In this document: piece after piece, positions 36,359 to 44,217 of the stretch
Position numbering within the stretch: the first letter of the stretch is position 1
Layout: every line of letters begins with the position of its first letter
Assembly: GCA_030430495.1 (NCBI GenBank)
Contig: JAUIKM010000036.1
Span: forward strand, 1-64,000
Direction of reading: 5' to 3'
DNA from: a bacterium
Lineage (GTDB): Bacteria; Bacteroidota; Ignavibacteria; Kapaibacteriales; UBA7675
DNA: 64,000 nucleotides
The notes under the pieces: generated by a model
Databases searched by the model: none
Seen by the model: only the letters and a program-made list of their open reading frames with translations
What the model was told of the DNA's origin: nothing
Program-made: the position numbers and the translations under genes

Positions 36359-36835
36359 TTTTAGCCTGGCAAACATGGTTTCGATGCCCCAGCGTTGCGG
36401 TAGTAGTCCAGCGCTTTCATGTCGTCGCGATTCGACGCGATAACCAGGTAATCGTCCTTGACTTTCATCCCGGTCAGCCACAGGCGCACACCGTGCACCG
36501 CACGCCTATGGCCAATGCGGCGAGCGGTATCGTGCTTCAGATCATCGAAGAGCTGTTTGACCTGGACAAGGCGATTTCCGCCGGCTACAGGCGCGTCCTT
36601 GCGGATGCGGATAAAACGGGATTGTTGAATGTTGCAATCAGGAAAAGCACTCGTGCCCGACAAACTCACGATCGGCCACCAGGGCTTCAATATGTTCGCC
36701 CGGCAGGAACGTGGTGATCCGCCGGATCATCGCAATCCGTTCCTCGGTACTGGTACATCCCTTGCCTGTTTTTATCTGCCACAAAAACGGCCAGGTCGAG
36801 CCTTTGATACAGAGTTACGGGCTGGTTTTCTTCGT
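36359..36835 (-). mobile_element. decayed IS4-type transposase remnant
   Basis: Minus-strand reading gives pieces of a DDE transposase of the IS4 family in three frames: STEERIAMIRRITTFLPGEH with EALVADREFVGHECF, then FIRIRKDAP with GHRRAVHGVRLWLTGMKVKD and YLVIASNRDDMKALDYYR, then QRWGIETMFARLK. The last part carries the Y-x-x-R-W-x-I-E-x-x-F motif with the catalytic Glu. Frameshifts fall after GHECF and at YYR/QRW (the latter fits loss of one C near 36397). The N-terminal third and the terminal inverted repeats are missing, so it cannot move. Its 3' end runs into the barrel remnant. Confidence 0.85.
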
Positions 36836-36836
36836 G

Positions 36837-38210
36837 CTACTTTTCTTTCACGATTGTACATTGTTGCACTTCTTGTCCTTTGTCTCCCGTGAGTGTTATG
36901 AAGTAGACACCCGCAGCTTGTTCACTGATGTCAAGTGTGCTTACGTTTTTCTTGTTGAAAACAGTTTGTCCTCTTATGTTTGCGAGTTGCACGTCTGTTT
37001 GAGCAGAAAAATTTATTATGCTGTTAGTTGGGTTGGGATAAACCAAGACAATTTTACTTTCTTTAACTACTGATAACGGAGAACACAACGAACTTAAACC
37101 TGCTGTCAGAATAGGGCGATTTCTTTGAATGGTTGTTCCATCTCCTAATTCCCCGTAATTATTCCACCCACATGCCCATAGTGTGCCGTCATTTTTTAGA
37201 AAAAGTGAATACCATCCACCAGCAGCAATCAAGGCAATATCTGCAAGAGAATTTAACTGTACTGGAGAGAATTGCCTGATAGTTGTTCCTATGCCCAATT
37301 CTCCAGATCTATTTCGTCCACAAACCCAAACAGTGCCATCACTTTTCAAAAATACAGAATGACTCCATCCTGCAGCAATAGCGGTGATGCCTGTAAGAGA
37401 ATTAATCTGTACGGGGATTGAAAAATTGGTAGTTGAACCATTGCCCAACTGTCCATAATCATTTTTTCCACAAGCCCAAACTGTGCTGTCATTCTTAAGA
37501 AAAAGAGAAAACCATCCACCGCCCGAAGCAATAGAGGTGATTCCCGTGAGAGAGAGTACCTGAACAGGAGATGATTGACTGGTTATTGAACCATCTCCTA
37601 ACTGACCATCTCTGTTACTTCCACAAGCCCAAGCAGTACCATCACGTTTCAGGAATAGAGAATGGGCATATCCTGCCGCAATGGCGGTGATATCAGTGAG
37701 ATAATTTACCTGAACAGGGATGGGTTGACTTGTATTTGTTCCATACCCTAACTCTCCTGAGCTATTGTTTCCACAAGCCCAAACTGTACCATCATTCTTC
37801 AGAAAAAGAGAGTGATACTCTCCTGCCGAAATGGCAATAATATTTGTAAGAGAACTTATCTGTACAGGCAAAGCTATACTTGTACCTACACTATCTCCTA
37901 ATTGCCCATACTTATTGCTTCCACAAGCCCAAACTGTGCCATCATATTTAAGAAAGAGTGAATGGTCTCTTCCTCCCGCAACAGAAATGATACCTGTAAG
38001 AGAGTTTACCTTAACGGGCATGTTTTGTTGAGTGAATGTTCCATTGCCCACTTGCCCATAAGGGTTGTACCCCCAAGATATTACTGTACTGTCACCGCAA
38101 ATAAAGAAAGAGTGAGCATCTCCACAGATAATTGATTGTGCAATTGTAATATTGTTTAATCCAATCAATGCAATTGTTGCTATTGAAATTGATACTATGT
38201 GCTTTATCAT
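36837..38210 (-). CDS. RCC1-repeat secreted protein with T9SS sorting domain
   Basis: 457 residues with a signal peptide (about 1-24, cleavage near AQS). Seven RCC1-type repeats of about 51 residues follow, each with a core such as WACGSNKYGQLGD and a strand S-L-F-L-K-x-D-G-T-V. These predict a seven-bladed beta-propeller. After a short Cys-containing linker (SSLCSPLSVVKES) comes a T9SS domain (VLVYPNPTNSIINFSA, EQAAGVYFITLTGD, CTIVKEK). Codon use is AT-rich (about 40% GC in sampled lines, against about 57% around), so horizontal acquisition is likely. The blades are similar at the DNA level, so repeat-number changes are possible. Confidence 0.9.
   Translation of the reverse strand: MIKHIVSISIATIALIGLNNITIAQSIICGDAHSFFICGDSTVISWGYNPYGQVGNGTFTQQNMPVKVNSLTGIISVAGGRDHSLFLKYDGTVWACGSNKYGQLGDSVGTSIALPVQISSLTNIIAISAGEYHSLFLKNDGTVWACGNNSSGELGYGTNTSQPIPVQVNYLTDITAIAAGYAHSLFLKRDGTAWACGSNRDGQLGDGSITSQSSPVQVLSLTGITSIASGGGWFSLFLKNDSTVWACGKNDYGQLGNGSTTNFSIPVQINSLTGITAIAAGWSHSVFLKSDGTVWVCGRNRSGELGIGTTIRQFSPVQLNSLADIALIAAGGWYSLFLKNDGTLWACGWNNYGELGDGTTIQRNRPILTAGLSSLCSPLSVVKESKIVLVYPNPTNSIINFSAQTDVQLANIRGQTVFNKKNVSTLDISEQAAGVYFITLTGDKGQEVQQCTIVKEK
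37060..38090 (-). repeat. RCC1-type tandem repeats within the coding sequence
   Basis: Seven consecutive units of about 153 bp, each encoding one propeller blade. Phrases such as CCACAAGCCCAAACTGT recur at this spacing on the plus strand. The boundaries are approximate. Confidence 0.8.
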
Positions 38211-38272
38211 TTTGATTCCTTATTAAGTTTCCTGCTCATAAGGCCTTAGGTGTTGCCCCGTTTTTAAAATGG

Positions 38273-38662
38273 TTGCTGGTCTCCATCCTGGGCACAGAAA
38301 GCACTATTCTCGGGAAAACGTTTGATGGCAGAATATTTCGCTCCATAGCCGACAGAGTTGATGATGTACAATCTGGAACAAATCTTCAAAGAGCTTTGAA
38401 ACTGTCACCGAACCCTACTTCAAGTTTTGTGCCAGTGGAATTTGACGCCGAATTGTCTCCAGAACCGGTTAGTGTTAAAGTCTACGACATCCACGGTAAC
38501 ACTGTTTACAGGTTATACAGCTCGCAAATCAGAGACAACGAAAATGGCGTTGTAATCAAACTGGATTTGCAAACGGTCTCCCCTCCTGCTGGAGTTTACA
38601 TTGTCAGTGTTGAACAGAAAGGTGTTGCAATCGGCAACCAAAGACTCGTGATTTCGAGATAG
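38273..38662 (+). pseudogene. orphan C-terminal fragment of a T9SS cargo protein
   Basis: The 129-residue open frame has no signal peptide and no clear ribosome site. It begins in what looks like the end of a beta-propeller or repeat domain (GKTFDGRIFRSIADRVDD). It then consists of a T9SS sorting domain (LSPNPTSSFVPVEFDAEL, VYDIHGNTVY, PPAGVYIVSVEQ, RLVISR). Without an export signal it cannot be a T9SS substrate as it stands. It is most simply the 3' end of a larger gene removed by the rearrangement that formed this island. Confidence 0.7.
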
Positions 38663-38676
38663 CATAGTGTTTGGTT

Positions 38677-39327
38677 TTACTCAAACCTGTGGGGGCGCGG
38701 CAAAACATCGTGAATATCTATGCCAATATTGATCGTAAAATATAAATCCCCGGGAAACTCAGTGCCAGTTTTCCAGGCGTCGTAGCGGTCTTCTACAATC
38801 GAAAATGAAAAACCGGCGCGAACGCCTACTGTACGCGTCAAATTGTGCTGAAAATGCAGTCCGGTACTTACCAACAACGAGTTTCCTTCATCAAACACTA
38901 TGTCGCCGGTCTGTGATCTTGTCTCGTAATTGCTGTAACCACATTCCACTATGACACTGATGCTGTTGAGACGGTTGTTGCCGCCTGAGAGAACCAGATC
39001 GTAAAAGAATACAAATTCCGTTGCCGAAATGCGAACATCTTTCACCAGACCGTCTATTTCCGGTCCCGCTTCCAGCAGAAGTGCGTCACTGATACTCACG
39101 TCCAGAAGTGAACTGCCGAGCCGGACTCCAAACGACATGTCTACGTCTTTCAGGTAGGCGCGCGTCTGGAAGTTGTACAAACCCCATACATCTGAACTGA
39201 AATCGCCCAGATAGCGCGGCACTCCCCCTTCAACGCTGAAGCCACCGACAAACTTGCCCGCGAACGACGGGACTGTTAAACTTCCCAACATGATGCACAA
39301 AACTATAAGAATTCGAACGGAAGGCAT
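38677..39327 (-). CDS. outer-membrane beta-barrel, last gene of the five-gene operon
   Basis: 216 residues with a signal peptide (MPSVRILIVLCIMLGSLTVP, cleavage near SFAG). The mature protein has alternating amphipathic strands and Gly turns (GGFSVEGGVPRYLGDFSS, VGVRAGFSFSIVEDRYDA) and ends GIDIHDVLPRPHRFE, so it is probably an eight- to ten-strand outer-membrane barrel. Its ATG overlaps the upstream gene's stop by one base (TGATG), implying translational coupling. It is likely the outer-membrane element of the complex encoded by the operon. A truncated relative lies at 36227. Confidence 0.78.
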   Translation of the reverse strand: MPSVRILIVLCIMLGSLTVPSFAGKFVGGFSVEGGVPRYLGDFSSDVWGLYNFQTRAYLKDVDMSFGVRLGSSLLDVSISDALLLEAGPEIDGLVKDVRISATEFVFFYDLVLSGGNNRLNSISVIVECGYSNYETRSQTGDIVFDEGNSLLVSTGLHFQHNLTRTVGVRAGFSFSIVEDRYDAWKTGTEFPGDLYFTINIGIDIHDVLPRPHRFE

Positions 39328-40805
39328 CAGAATACTTCTCGCGGTAGTTTACGGAAGAAAAGATTGATAACCTCTTGTTGCTCGAACGATCGGAGCCCGT
39401 CCTTGAAGTAGTATCTTTCACTAATCGCATCTCGCGCAATGTCGTTTTTGCCAAGTTGGCGACGATAACAACAGATCAGATCCGACAGAACTTTACGATT
39501 CTCTTTAGTATCCGGAATAACCGACAGAGAACCGCGGTCATCAACTCCTTCGGGTTCTATGTCCGAGTTATTGGGTAGAAAATAATAAGGAATCTTGAAC
39601 ATCGTCAGCGAATAGCCCGATGCACCGCCTACGTCTGTATGAATCTGTTCCACAAACATTCTTAGTTTGTCTTGGGCAGATGTGTCAGGAGAGTTGAGGT
39701 CAACGGAATTTGAAAAGATAATCTCGATTTCTGGGCTACTGTTTACATCCACGACATAGTAAAAGAAATCATTCTCGACGATTTTATCTGCTTCAACTAC
39801 GCTGCCGACTTCAGAACTGTGCTGTTCAACTTCAACATTGTTCTCCAGCAACTTCGGAAATTTTATATAGAGTTCCTTATCCGGATAATCCATCTGATTT
39901 GCCGAGAGTTGAAGTTTGAGTGTATCTCTCCTCTCGTTGTCGAAATCAGAACTTACCGATACCTCATCAATTGATTTGCCATCAGTGTCGGGATAAGCTG
40001 CAATCGTGAGATCTCTGAATAAGTTCAGCACATTGCTGCCGCCTGATCCAACTCTCTCGCTCGCAAAAAATGGCAGCCAGCGCTGACGATTGACAACGTC
40101 GTACGTCAGATAACTGCGAATGCAATCGTAGCTAATTGAATCAAACAATATCTCGTCCCGTCCAACACAATTTGAATCTGTAATGCGAATGGGAAAAGCC
40201 TCCTTACCATGCGACAAGTAGTATTCATTTGCAAATCGCAATTCAAGGTACTGCGGGATGGTGTTTTCCGCGATCTTTTCCGTCACGCGTTCTACAAATG
40301 CGGCTGACTTCTGAAGCGCGATTGCCGAAGCCTGCATTTCCTGTGCTGCATATTGGAGTGACTTCAGGTATCTGGTTTGTCTGGACATTTCAGAATTGAG
40401 GTCGTTGACGTTTCTGTTCAGATTGTCAATCTGGGAAATCAATTCCTGCTGGCCCTGGATTGAAACGTCGATATTGTCCGAAAAATTCTCAGTAGCATCT
40501 TTGAAGTTTTTCATGTGTATGGTAGCGCTGGTGTGAATGGTGATCAACCCGCGGTCGAGTACGTGAATGCTGCCGTCAAGATCGTACATGCGATCGGTCA
40601 GTGTTTCCAAGTCTTTGTGAAGCGCGATGGAACTTTCTGTAATAACGCCGACTTGTTTGTTCAACATTGCATTGCTGCTGCATTCCTGTACAAACAACGC
40701 GGCGACCGTCAACAGTAGCGCCGAAACCGCAATCGTGCCCTCGTGCTCTCCGATGGCGCGAAACAGATGCGTACGGAATCGTTCGAATCTGAATCGAAAC
40801 ATCAC
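39327..40805 (-). CDS. single-TM periplasmic coiled-coil protein, operon gene 4
   Basis: 492 residues of unknown family. An Arg-rich N-terminus (MFRFRFERFRTHLFR) is followed by one TM helix (about 24-42, IAVSALLLTVAALFV). By the positive-inside rule the remaining 450 residues are periplasmic. Residues about 50-180 are predicted coiled coil with many Asn/Gln/Ser (LTDRMYDLDGSIHVLD, QIDNLNRNVNDLNSEM). The C-terminal 300 residues look globular. It overlaps the upstream gene by four bases (ATGA) and the barrel gene by one. A membrane-anchored periplasmic coil could bridge to the outer-membrane barrel; this is inference from topology. Confidence 0.75.
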   Translation of the reverse strand: MMFRFRFERFRTHLFRAIGEHEGTIAVSALLLTVAALFVQECSSNAMLNKQVGVITESSIALHKDLETLTDRMYDLDGSIHVLDRGLITIHTSATIHMKNFKDATENFSDNIDVSIQGQQELISQIDNLNRNVNDLNSEMSRQTRYLKSLQYAAQEMQASAIALQKSAAFVERVTEKIAENTIPQYLELRFANEYYLSHGKEAFPIRITDSNCVGRDEILFDSISYDCIRSYLTYDVVNRQRWLPFFASERVGSGGSNVLNLFRDLTIAAYPDTDGKSIDEVSVSSDFDNERRDTLKLQLSANQMDYPDKELYIKFPKLLENNVEVEQHSSEVGSVVEADKIVENDFFYYVVDVNSSPEIEIIFSNSVDLNSPDTSAQDKLRMFVEQIHTDVGGASGYSLTMFKIPYYFLPNNSDIEPEGVDDRGSLSVIPDTKENRKVLSDLICCYRRQLGKNDIARDAISERYYFKDGLRSFEQQEVINLFFRKLPREVF

Positions 40806-41275
40806 AGGATTCCCTCAATGAATTTCATGCGGTGAATGTTGGGATTCGGCTTGTTTTCAAACTGATAAAACAATGAATCCAGCGCGACGGCGTGTTGGCC
40901 AAAATTTGCGGGGAAAACAACAACTCCCTGGAGAGAGCCGGACAGAAATCCTCGTCTGTAGGCACACAGCCAATTGTTGACGTTTTTAATGAAATCAATC
41001 ACCACGTCTTCTACTGAGAAGTGCTTCTTGGAATCAAAAACAGCATGTATCTGAAGCAGCGCCTGACTATGCGAAACGAAGTTATTGAATGCTTCTGCCT
41101 CTGAATGTTGTTCTTTTTCAAGCGCACGCCTGGCTCGAAATTCTGTGTCCTTGTTCAGGTGTTGGGTTATTTTCACAAACAACTGCTCATCCGACGCCAA
41201 GTATTGGAAGAGCATCATAAATTGTATCGTTGTATTGTAATGATTGTACACTATGCCTGCCGTCTGTTTAAACAA
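40802..41275 (-). CDS. small soluble protein of unknown function, operon gene 3
   Basis: 157 residues, alpha-helical in character, with no export signal or TM, so probably cytoplasmic. The frame starts at TTG 41275, 10 bp after the previous stop, without a good ribosome site. An alternative start is the ATG pair near 41218 (MMLFQYLASDEQ). Its stop overlaps the next gene's ATG by four bases, which shows it is translated as part of the operon. No motif or family is recognised. Confidence 0.65.
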   Translation of the reverse strand: MFKQTAGIVYNHYNTTIQFMMLFQYLASDEQLFVKITQHLNKDTEFRARRALEKEQHSEAEAFNNFVSHSQALLQIHAVFDSKKHFSVEDVVIDFIKNVNNWLCAYRRGFLSGSLQGVVVFPANFGQHAVALDSLFYQFENKPNPNIHRMKFIEGIL

Positions 41276-41285
41276 AAAGTATAGA

Positions 41286-43199
41286 CTAACATCCTAGACA
41301 GTCGGTTTCCTTGTCGCTTGAGCTTGATGAACTCCCCGAAGTACTTGAGGAAGATTCTGAGGAATTATTTGAAGAACCATTCGCATCCGGGGTATCTGCC
41401 GTACGTTTTTCGGCGTTCATTCTTTCCTGACATTCTTTACACCAACAGTTGTCTCTGTGAATGAAATTTTCGACCGAGGCAGGCAGGCTATCTATGAACG
41501 GACGCAAAGCTCTATCGAGATTGTTCCGAAATAGCGTATCATTTTTACTATTGGCATATAATTGGCGGACCAATGCTTCACAGTGATCCATGTTGTTGCT
41601 GAACTGGTGATTGTGCGCTACTGGCTTGTCGTTGCGTGACCTGTTGCTTGCTGAACTGCCGCTTGTGTACTGTGCGCCGCCGGGTGAAGAGTGAGCCGGC
41701 TTTTTCACTTTCTTGATTTGTTTAAGAGCATCAATTGCAATCTGGAAGTTGATGTCAATCAATTCGGCACAGGAAGAAGCGTTTTCGATTTTGTTGCGCA
41801 TAAGGTTCCGTGTTGTGTTCTGTGCACGGATTGAATATGTTCCGATCGCCAGGTTGTCCAATGCCTTTTTTTCGGCCTGAAGTAAAGAGTCGTTGCAGAA
41901 GACTGGATTTGCCAAATTATAGTTAAGTAACCAGGCGTGTTTGCTGTATAGTTTGCTGTAGTATTGCAACAGCGCCATATTCTGGCCCGATTGGTTCGGT
42001 CCTCCATAAATAAATGCCAAAGTTGCCGGAGCTATGAGTTCCTGTATTGCCTGGTTGGATCGGAATCTTGCCGTTGTATCCACGGGCAGGCTGCGTGTTG
42101 TGTCTGTGATTCTGATAGAAAATGGCGGGATCGAGTCATTGCCGCCGGAGTTTGCACCAAATGTATTGAGTGAAATTCCAAGCGGAAGTGCTGCCACTAT
42201 AGACATGATGAGAGTAGCCAAACCCGCACCCGGAGAGATTCTGACAGCGGAAATACTGCCTACAGAGACACTGTTCCTGACATACCTGTATATGTTGACA
42301 ATTGGACTGATTAACCAACGGATGAAAATGTTCGGCTCTGTTTTCGCTCTGATTTCAGCAACTTCCTTCTCTAAACCAGAGATGATAATTCGAAGCCTAT
42401 CTATTTCCTTCTGTGCTTTTTTATTTCTGGAATTCTCCCATTCCAATGTTTCTTCAATGTCTTGTTCTTGAGACACTAATTTTTCATTCAAGCTTTTAAC
42501 CTGACGGTTTAACTGCGATATGTTGTCTTCTTTGACTTGAAGCTCGTCTTGCAACTGGCCAGCTTTGTTCTTCGATTCCGACAAAGCCTTCTGCAGCTTC
42601 TCTTCTTCCTGTTCATGTTCTGCTTCCCGTTTGGTGAGTTGTTCAACTTGAATGTTTAACCTTTCATTCAAGCTTTTAACCTGACGGTTTAACTGCGATA
42701 TGTTATCTTCTTTGACTTGAAGCTCGTCTTGCAACTGGCCGGCTTTGTTCTTCGATTCCGACAAAGCCTTCTGCAGCTTCTTTTCCTCCTGTTCATGTTC
42801 TGCTTCCCGTTTGGTGAGTTGTTCAACTTGAATGTTTAACCTTTCATTCAAGCTTTTAACCTGACGGTTTAACTGCGATATGTTGTCTTCTTTGACTTGA
42901 AGCACGTCTTGCAACTGGCCGGCTTTGTTTCTCGATTCCGACAAAGCTTCCTTGAGTTCTTTCAACTCGTGCGTGCGTTCTCCTTCCCGCCTGGTTAGTT
43001 GTTCAAGTCGGATTTCGGCATTCTGGATTTCCGTAACTGCGTGACTCAACAATCTTTTGGCTTGCTCAATCTCGCTCGTGGAGCTAAGAATGCCTTGATC
43101 CGCACTAGATGCAGCCGTGCCGGCGGATGTTATCTTTTCACTTGCCTCATTCAGGGCGCGTAGTACCTTCTTGATTCTATCTTCAATACTGTTTGCCAT
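41286..43199 (-). CDS. large coiled-coil / TM / periplasmic protein with 60-residue repeats, operon gene 2
   Basis: About 637 residues from ATG 43199 (MANSIEDRIKKV), chosen because GGAG lies eight bases upstream; a TTG at 43214 is the alternative. Residues about 1-290 are coiled coil. They include nearly identical 60-residue units (GQLQDELQVKEDNISQLNRQ, VKSLNERLNIQVEQLTKREA). A basic segment (IRWLISPIVNIYRYVR) and one TM helix (about 327-345, GLATLIMSIVAALPLGI) follow, predicting a cytoplasmic coil and a periplasmic C-terminal half. The periplasmic part is followed by a Ser/Asn-rich tail with CWCKEC and a final DCLGC. No family is recognised; only the coil is likely to give database matches. 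Confidence 0.75.
   Translation of the reverse strand: MANSIEDRIKKVLRALNEASEKITSAGTAASSADQGILSSTSEIEQAKRLLSHAVTEIQNAEIRLEQLTRREGERTHELKELKEALSESRNKAGQLQDVLQVKEDNISQLNRQVKSLNERLNIQVEQLTKREAEHEQEEKKLQKALSESKNKAGQLQDELQVKEDNISQLNRQVKSLNERLNIQVEQLTKREAEHEQEEEKLQKALSESKNKAGQLQDELQVKEDNISQLNRQVKSLNEKLVSQEQDIEETLEWENSRNKKAQKEIDRLRIIISGLEKEVAEIRAKTEPNIFIRWLISPIVNIYRYVRNSVSVGSISAVRISPGAGLATLIMSIVAALPLGISLNTFGANSGGNDSIPPFSIRITDTTRSLPVDTTARFRSNQAIQELIAPATLAFIYGGPNQSGQNMALLQYYSKLYSKHAWLLNYNLANPVFCNDSLLQAEKKALDNLAIGTYSIRAQNTTRNLMRNKIENASSCAELIDINFQIAIDALKQIKKVKKPAHSSPGGAQYTSGSSASNRSRNDKPVAHNHQFSNNMDHCEALVRQLYANSKNDTLFRNNLDRALRPFIDSLPASVENFIHRDNCWCKECQERMNAEKRTADTPDANGSSNNSSESSSSTSGSSSSSSDKETDCLGC
42481..43010 (-). 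repeat. 180-bp in-frame tandem repeat in the coiled-coil gene
   Basis: Units begin at 42481, 42661 and 42841, exactly 180 bp apart. The first two differ at only about five positions by eye; the third follows the same sequence for about 120 bp and then diverges. Each unit encodes 60 residues of coiled coil. Confidence 0.93.
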
Positions 43200-43256
43200 A
43201 TCACGTTTCTCCAACTCCGGTGGATTCAGAAGCGACGAAGGTAGTTTAAATGGGAA

Positions 43257-43727
43257 TCATTCTCTTGTATCATTGTCCGCTGATTCACCGCCTTTGTCTT
43301 TGCGTTTTTGCGCTGAAGTCTCATCGGGAGGACTGATTGGTCGATCAGGGTTTGTGTTTTCGGATACTTCACTTCGGCCCAGATCAATTATTGTTTTGTG
43401 CAGTTTTTCGAGTTCAACCTCAAGGAGTTGCCGCATTGCGGCATACCCGACTTTGTTGGGATGATTTACCGTATGCAGCATTCGATCTCCCACTGAGTCG
43501 GCCAGTTCCTTGAGTGCTGTCAGGCCAGCCTGCGTTTTGTCATTTTCAAGCTTTTTAAGGCGCAGAATCCTCTCTGTTTCCTGTTGAATTCTCAATCCCT
43601 CCAATCGGGAACGATTGCCCAGATACGTGACAATTAATCGGTACATCAGATAAAATACGATCAACCATACAAACACACCTGTCACGGTGCCTGTATTGTT
43701 GATTAAAATATTGGTTAATTGTTCCAT
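43257..43727 (-). CDS. single-TM coiled-coil protein, first gene of the five-gene operon
   Basis: 156 residues. A short N-terminus with INNTGT is followed by one TM helix (about 16-35, VTGVFVWLIVFYLMYRLIV). A basic, helical, Glu/Lys-rich region comes next (LGNRSRLEGLRIQQETERIL, LEVELEKLHKTIIDL), then an acidic tail. The charge pattern predicts that the helical part is cytoplasmic. It could interact with the cytoplasmic coil of the next gene. No family is recognised. The gap to the next gene is 57 bp. Confidence 0.7.
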   Translation of the reverse strand: MEQLTNILINNTGTVTGVFVWLIVFYLMYRLIVTYLGNRSRLEGLRIQQETERILRLKKLENDKTQAGLTALKELADSVGDRMLHTVNHPNKVGYAAMRQLLEVELEKLHKTIIDLGRSEVSENTNPDRPISPPDETSAQKRKDKGGESADNDTRE

Positions 43728-44046
43728 CTGATTGTTTTGTGACTCCGAGCAAAATGGCGCTGTTTGCGAACAGCAATAGGAGCAGATGAAAAATTACACA
43801 AGATCTGAAGTCAAAGCCACATTAAAAAACACGTAAAATGTGAAAAATAATACGTAGATAGCGTCTCATATAATACAGTAACGGTGTTCCATCTGGCTAC
43901 TATTCTCCAATCCTCCTCATCACAAATAACTTTCAGTTCTATGACCAACAAAACCCCCTCAAAAAACGAGCCGCCAATGCAAGCGGGCGGCGCTGTAATC
44001 AAGTAATAAATCACACAGTGATGATTGAAACGCCCAGATCGCCGGT

Positions 44047-44077
44047 CCCCCGCCCCACGCCCCACGTCCCACGCCCC
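44047..44077 (-). other. potential G-quadruplex tract
   Basis: On the minus strand there are five runs of three to five G separated by C, CGT and ACGT (plus-strand C-runs at 44047-51, 44053-56, 44060-63, 44068-70 and 44074-77). This satisfies the usual G3+N1-7 pattern. It lies just beyond the terminator of the 44218-45132 gene. Confidence 0.7.
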
Positions 44078-44078
44078 A

Positions 44079-44114
44079 AAAACACAAAGCCGCTGCGTCC
44101 TGAAACGCAACGGC
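44079..44114 (-). terminator. rho-independent terminator of the 44218 gene
   Basis: On the minus strand GCCGTTGCGT pairs with ACGCAGCGGC (10 bp with one U-G pair), followed by TTTGTGTTTTT. It lies about 100 bp past the stop. Confidence 0.75.
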
Positions 44115-44217
44115 CTGGTTTGGAGTGATGTCGGCGGAGGATGTATGACGCACCTGCCGCCCCTGTACACAACAGAAACGGCAGGCGCGGTGCTGCTCCG
44201 TTTTGAATATTCAGTGT

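Larger units (their letters stand above)
43728..44217. other. intergenic, right border of the accessory island
   Basis: 490 bp holding the presumed promoter of the five-gene operon, a G-rich tract on the minus strand (44047-44077) and the terminator of the T9SS gene at 44218. The open frames here cross these elements and are not credible genes. Confidence 0.5.

Noticed and set aside
37060-38090. Regular repeats that might be taken for a CRISPR array
   Set aside because: The unit of about 153 bp is in frame and encodes RCC1 blades; there are no short repeats with unique spacers.
43811-44170. 119-codon minus-strand open frame in the island border
   Set aside because: Crosses a terminator and the G-rich tract, and has no domain or export signal.
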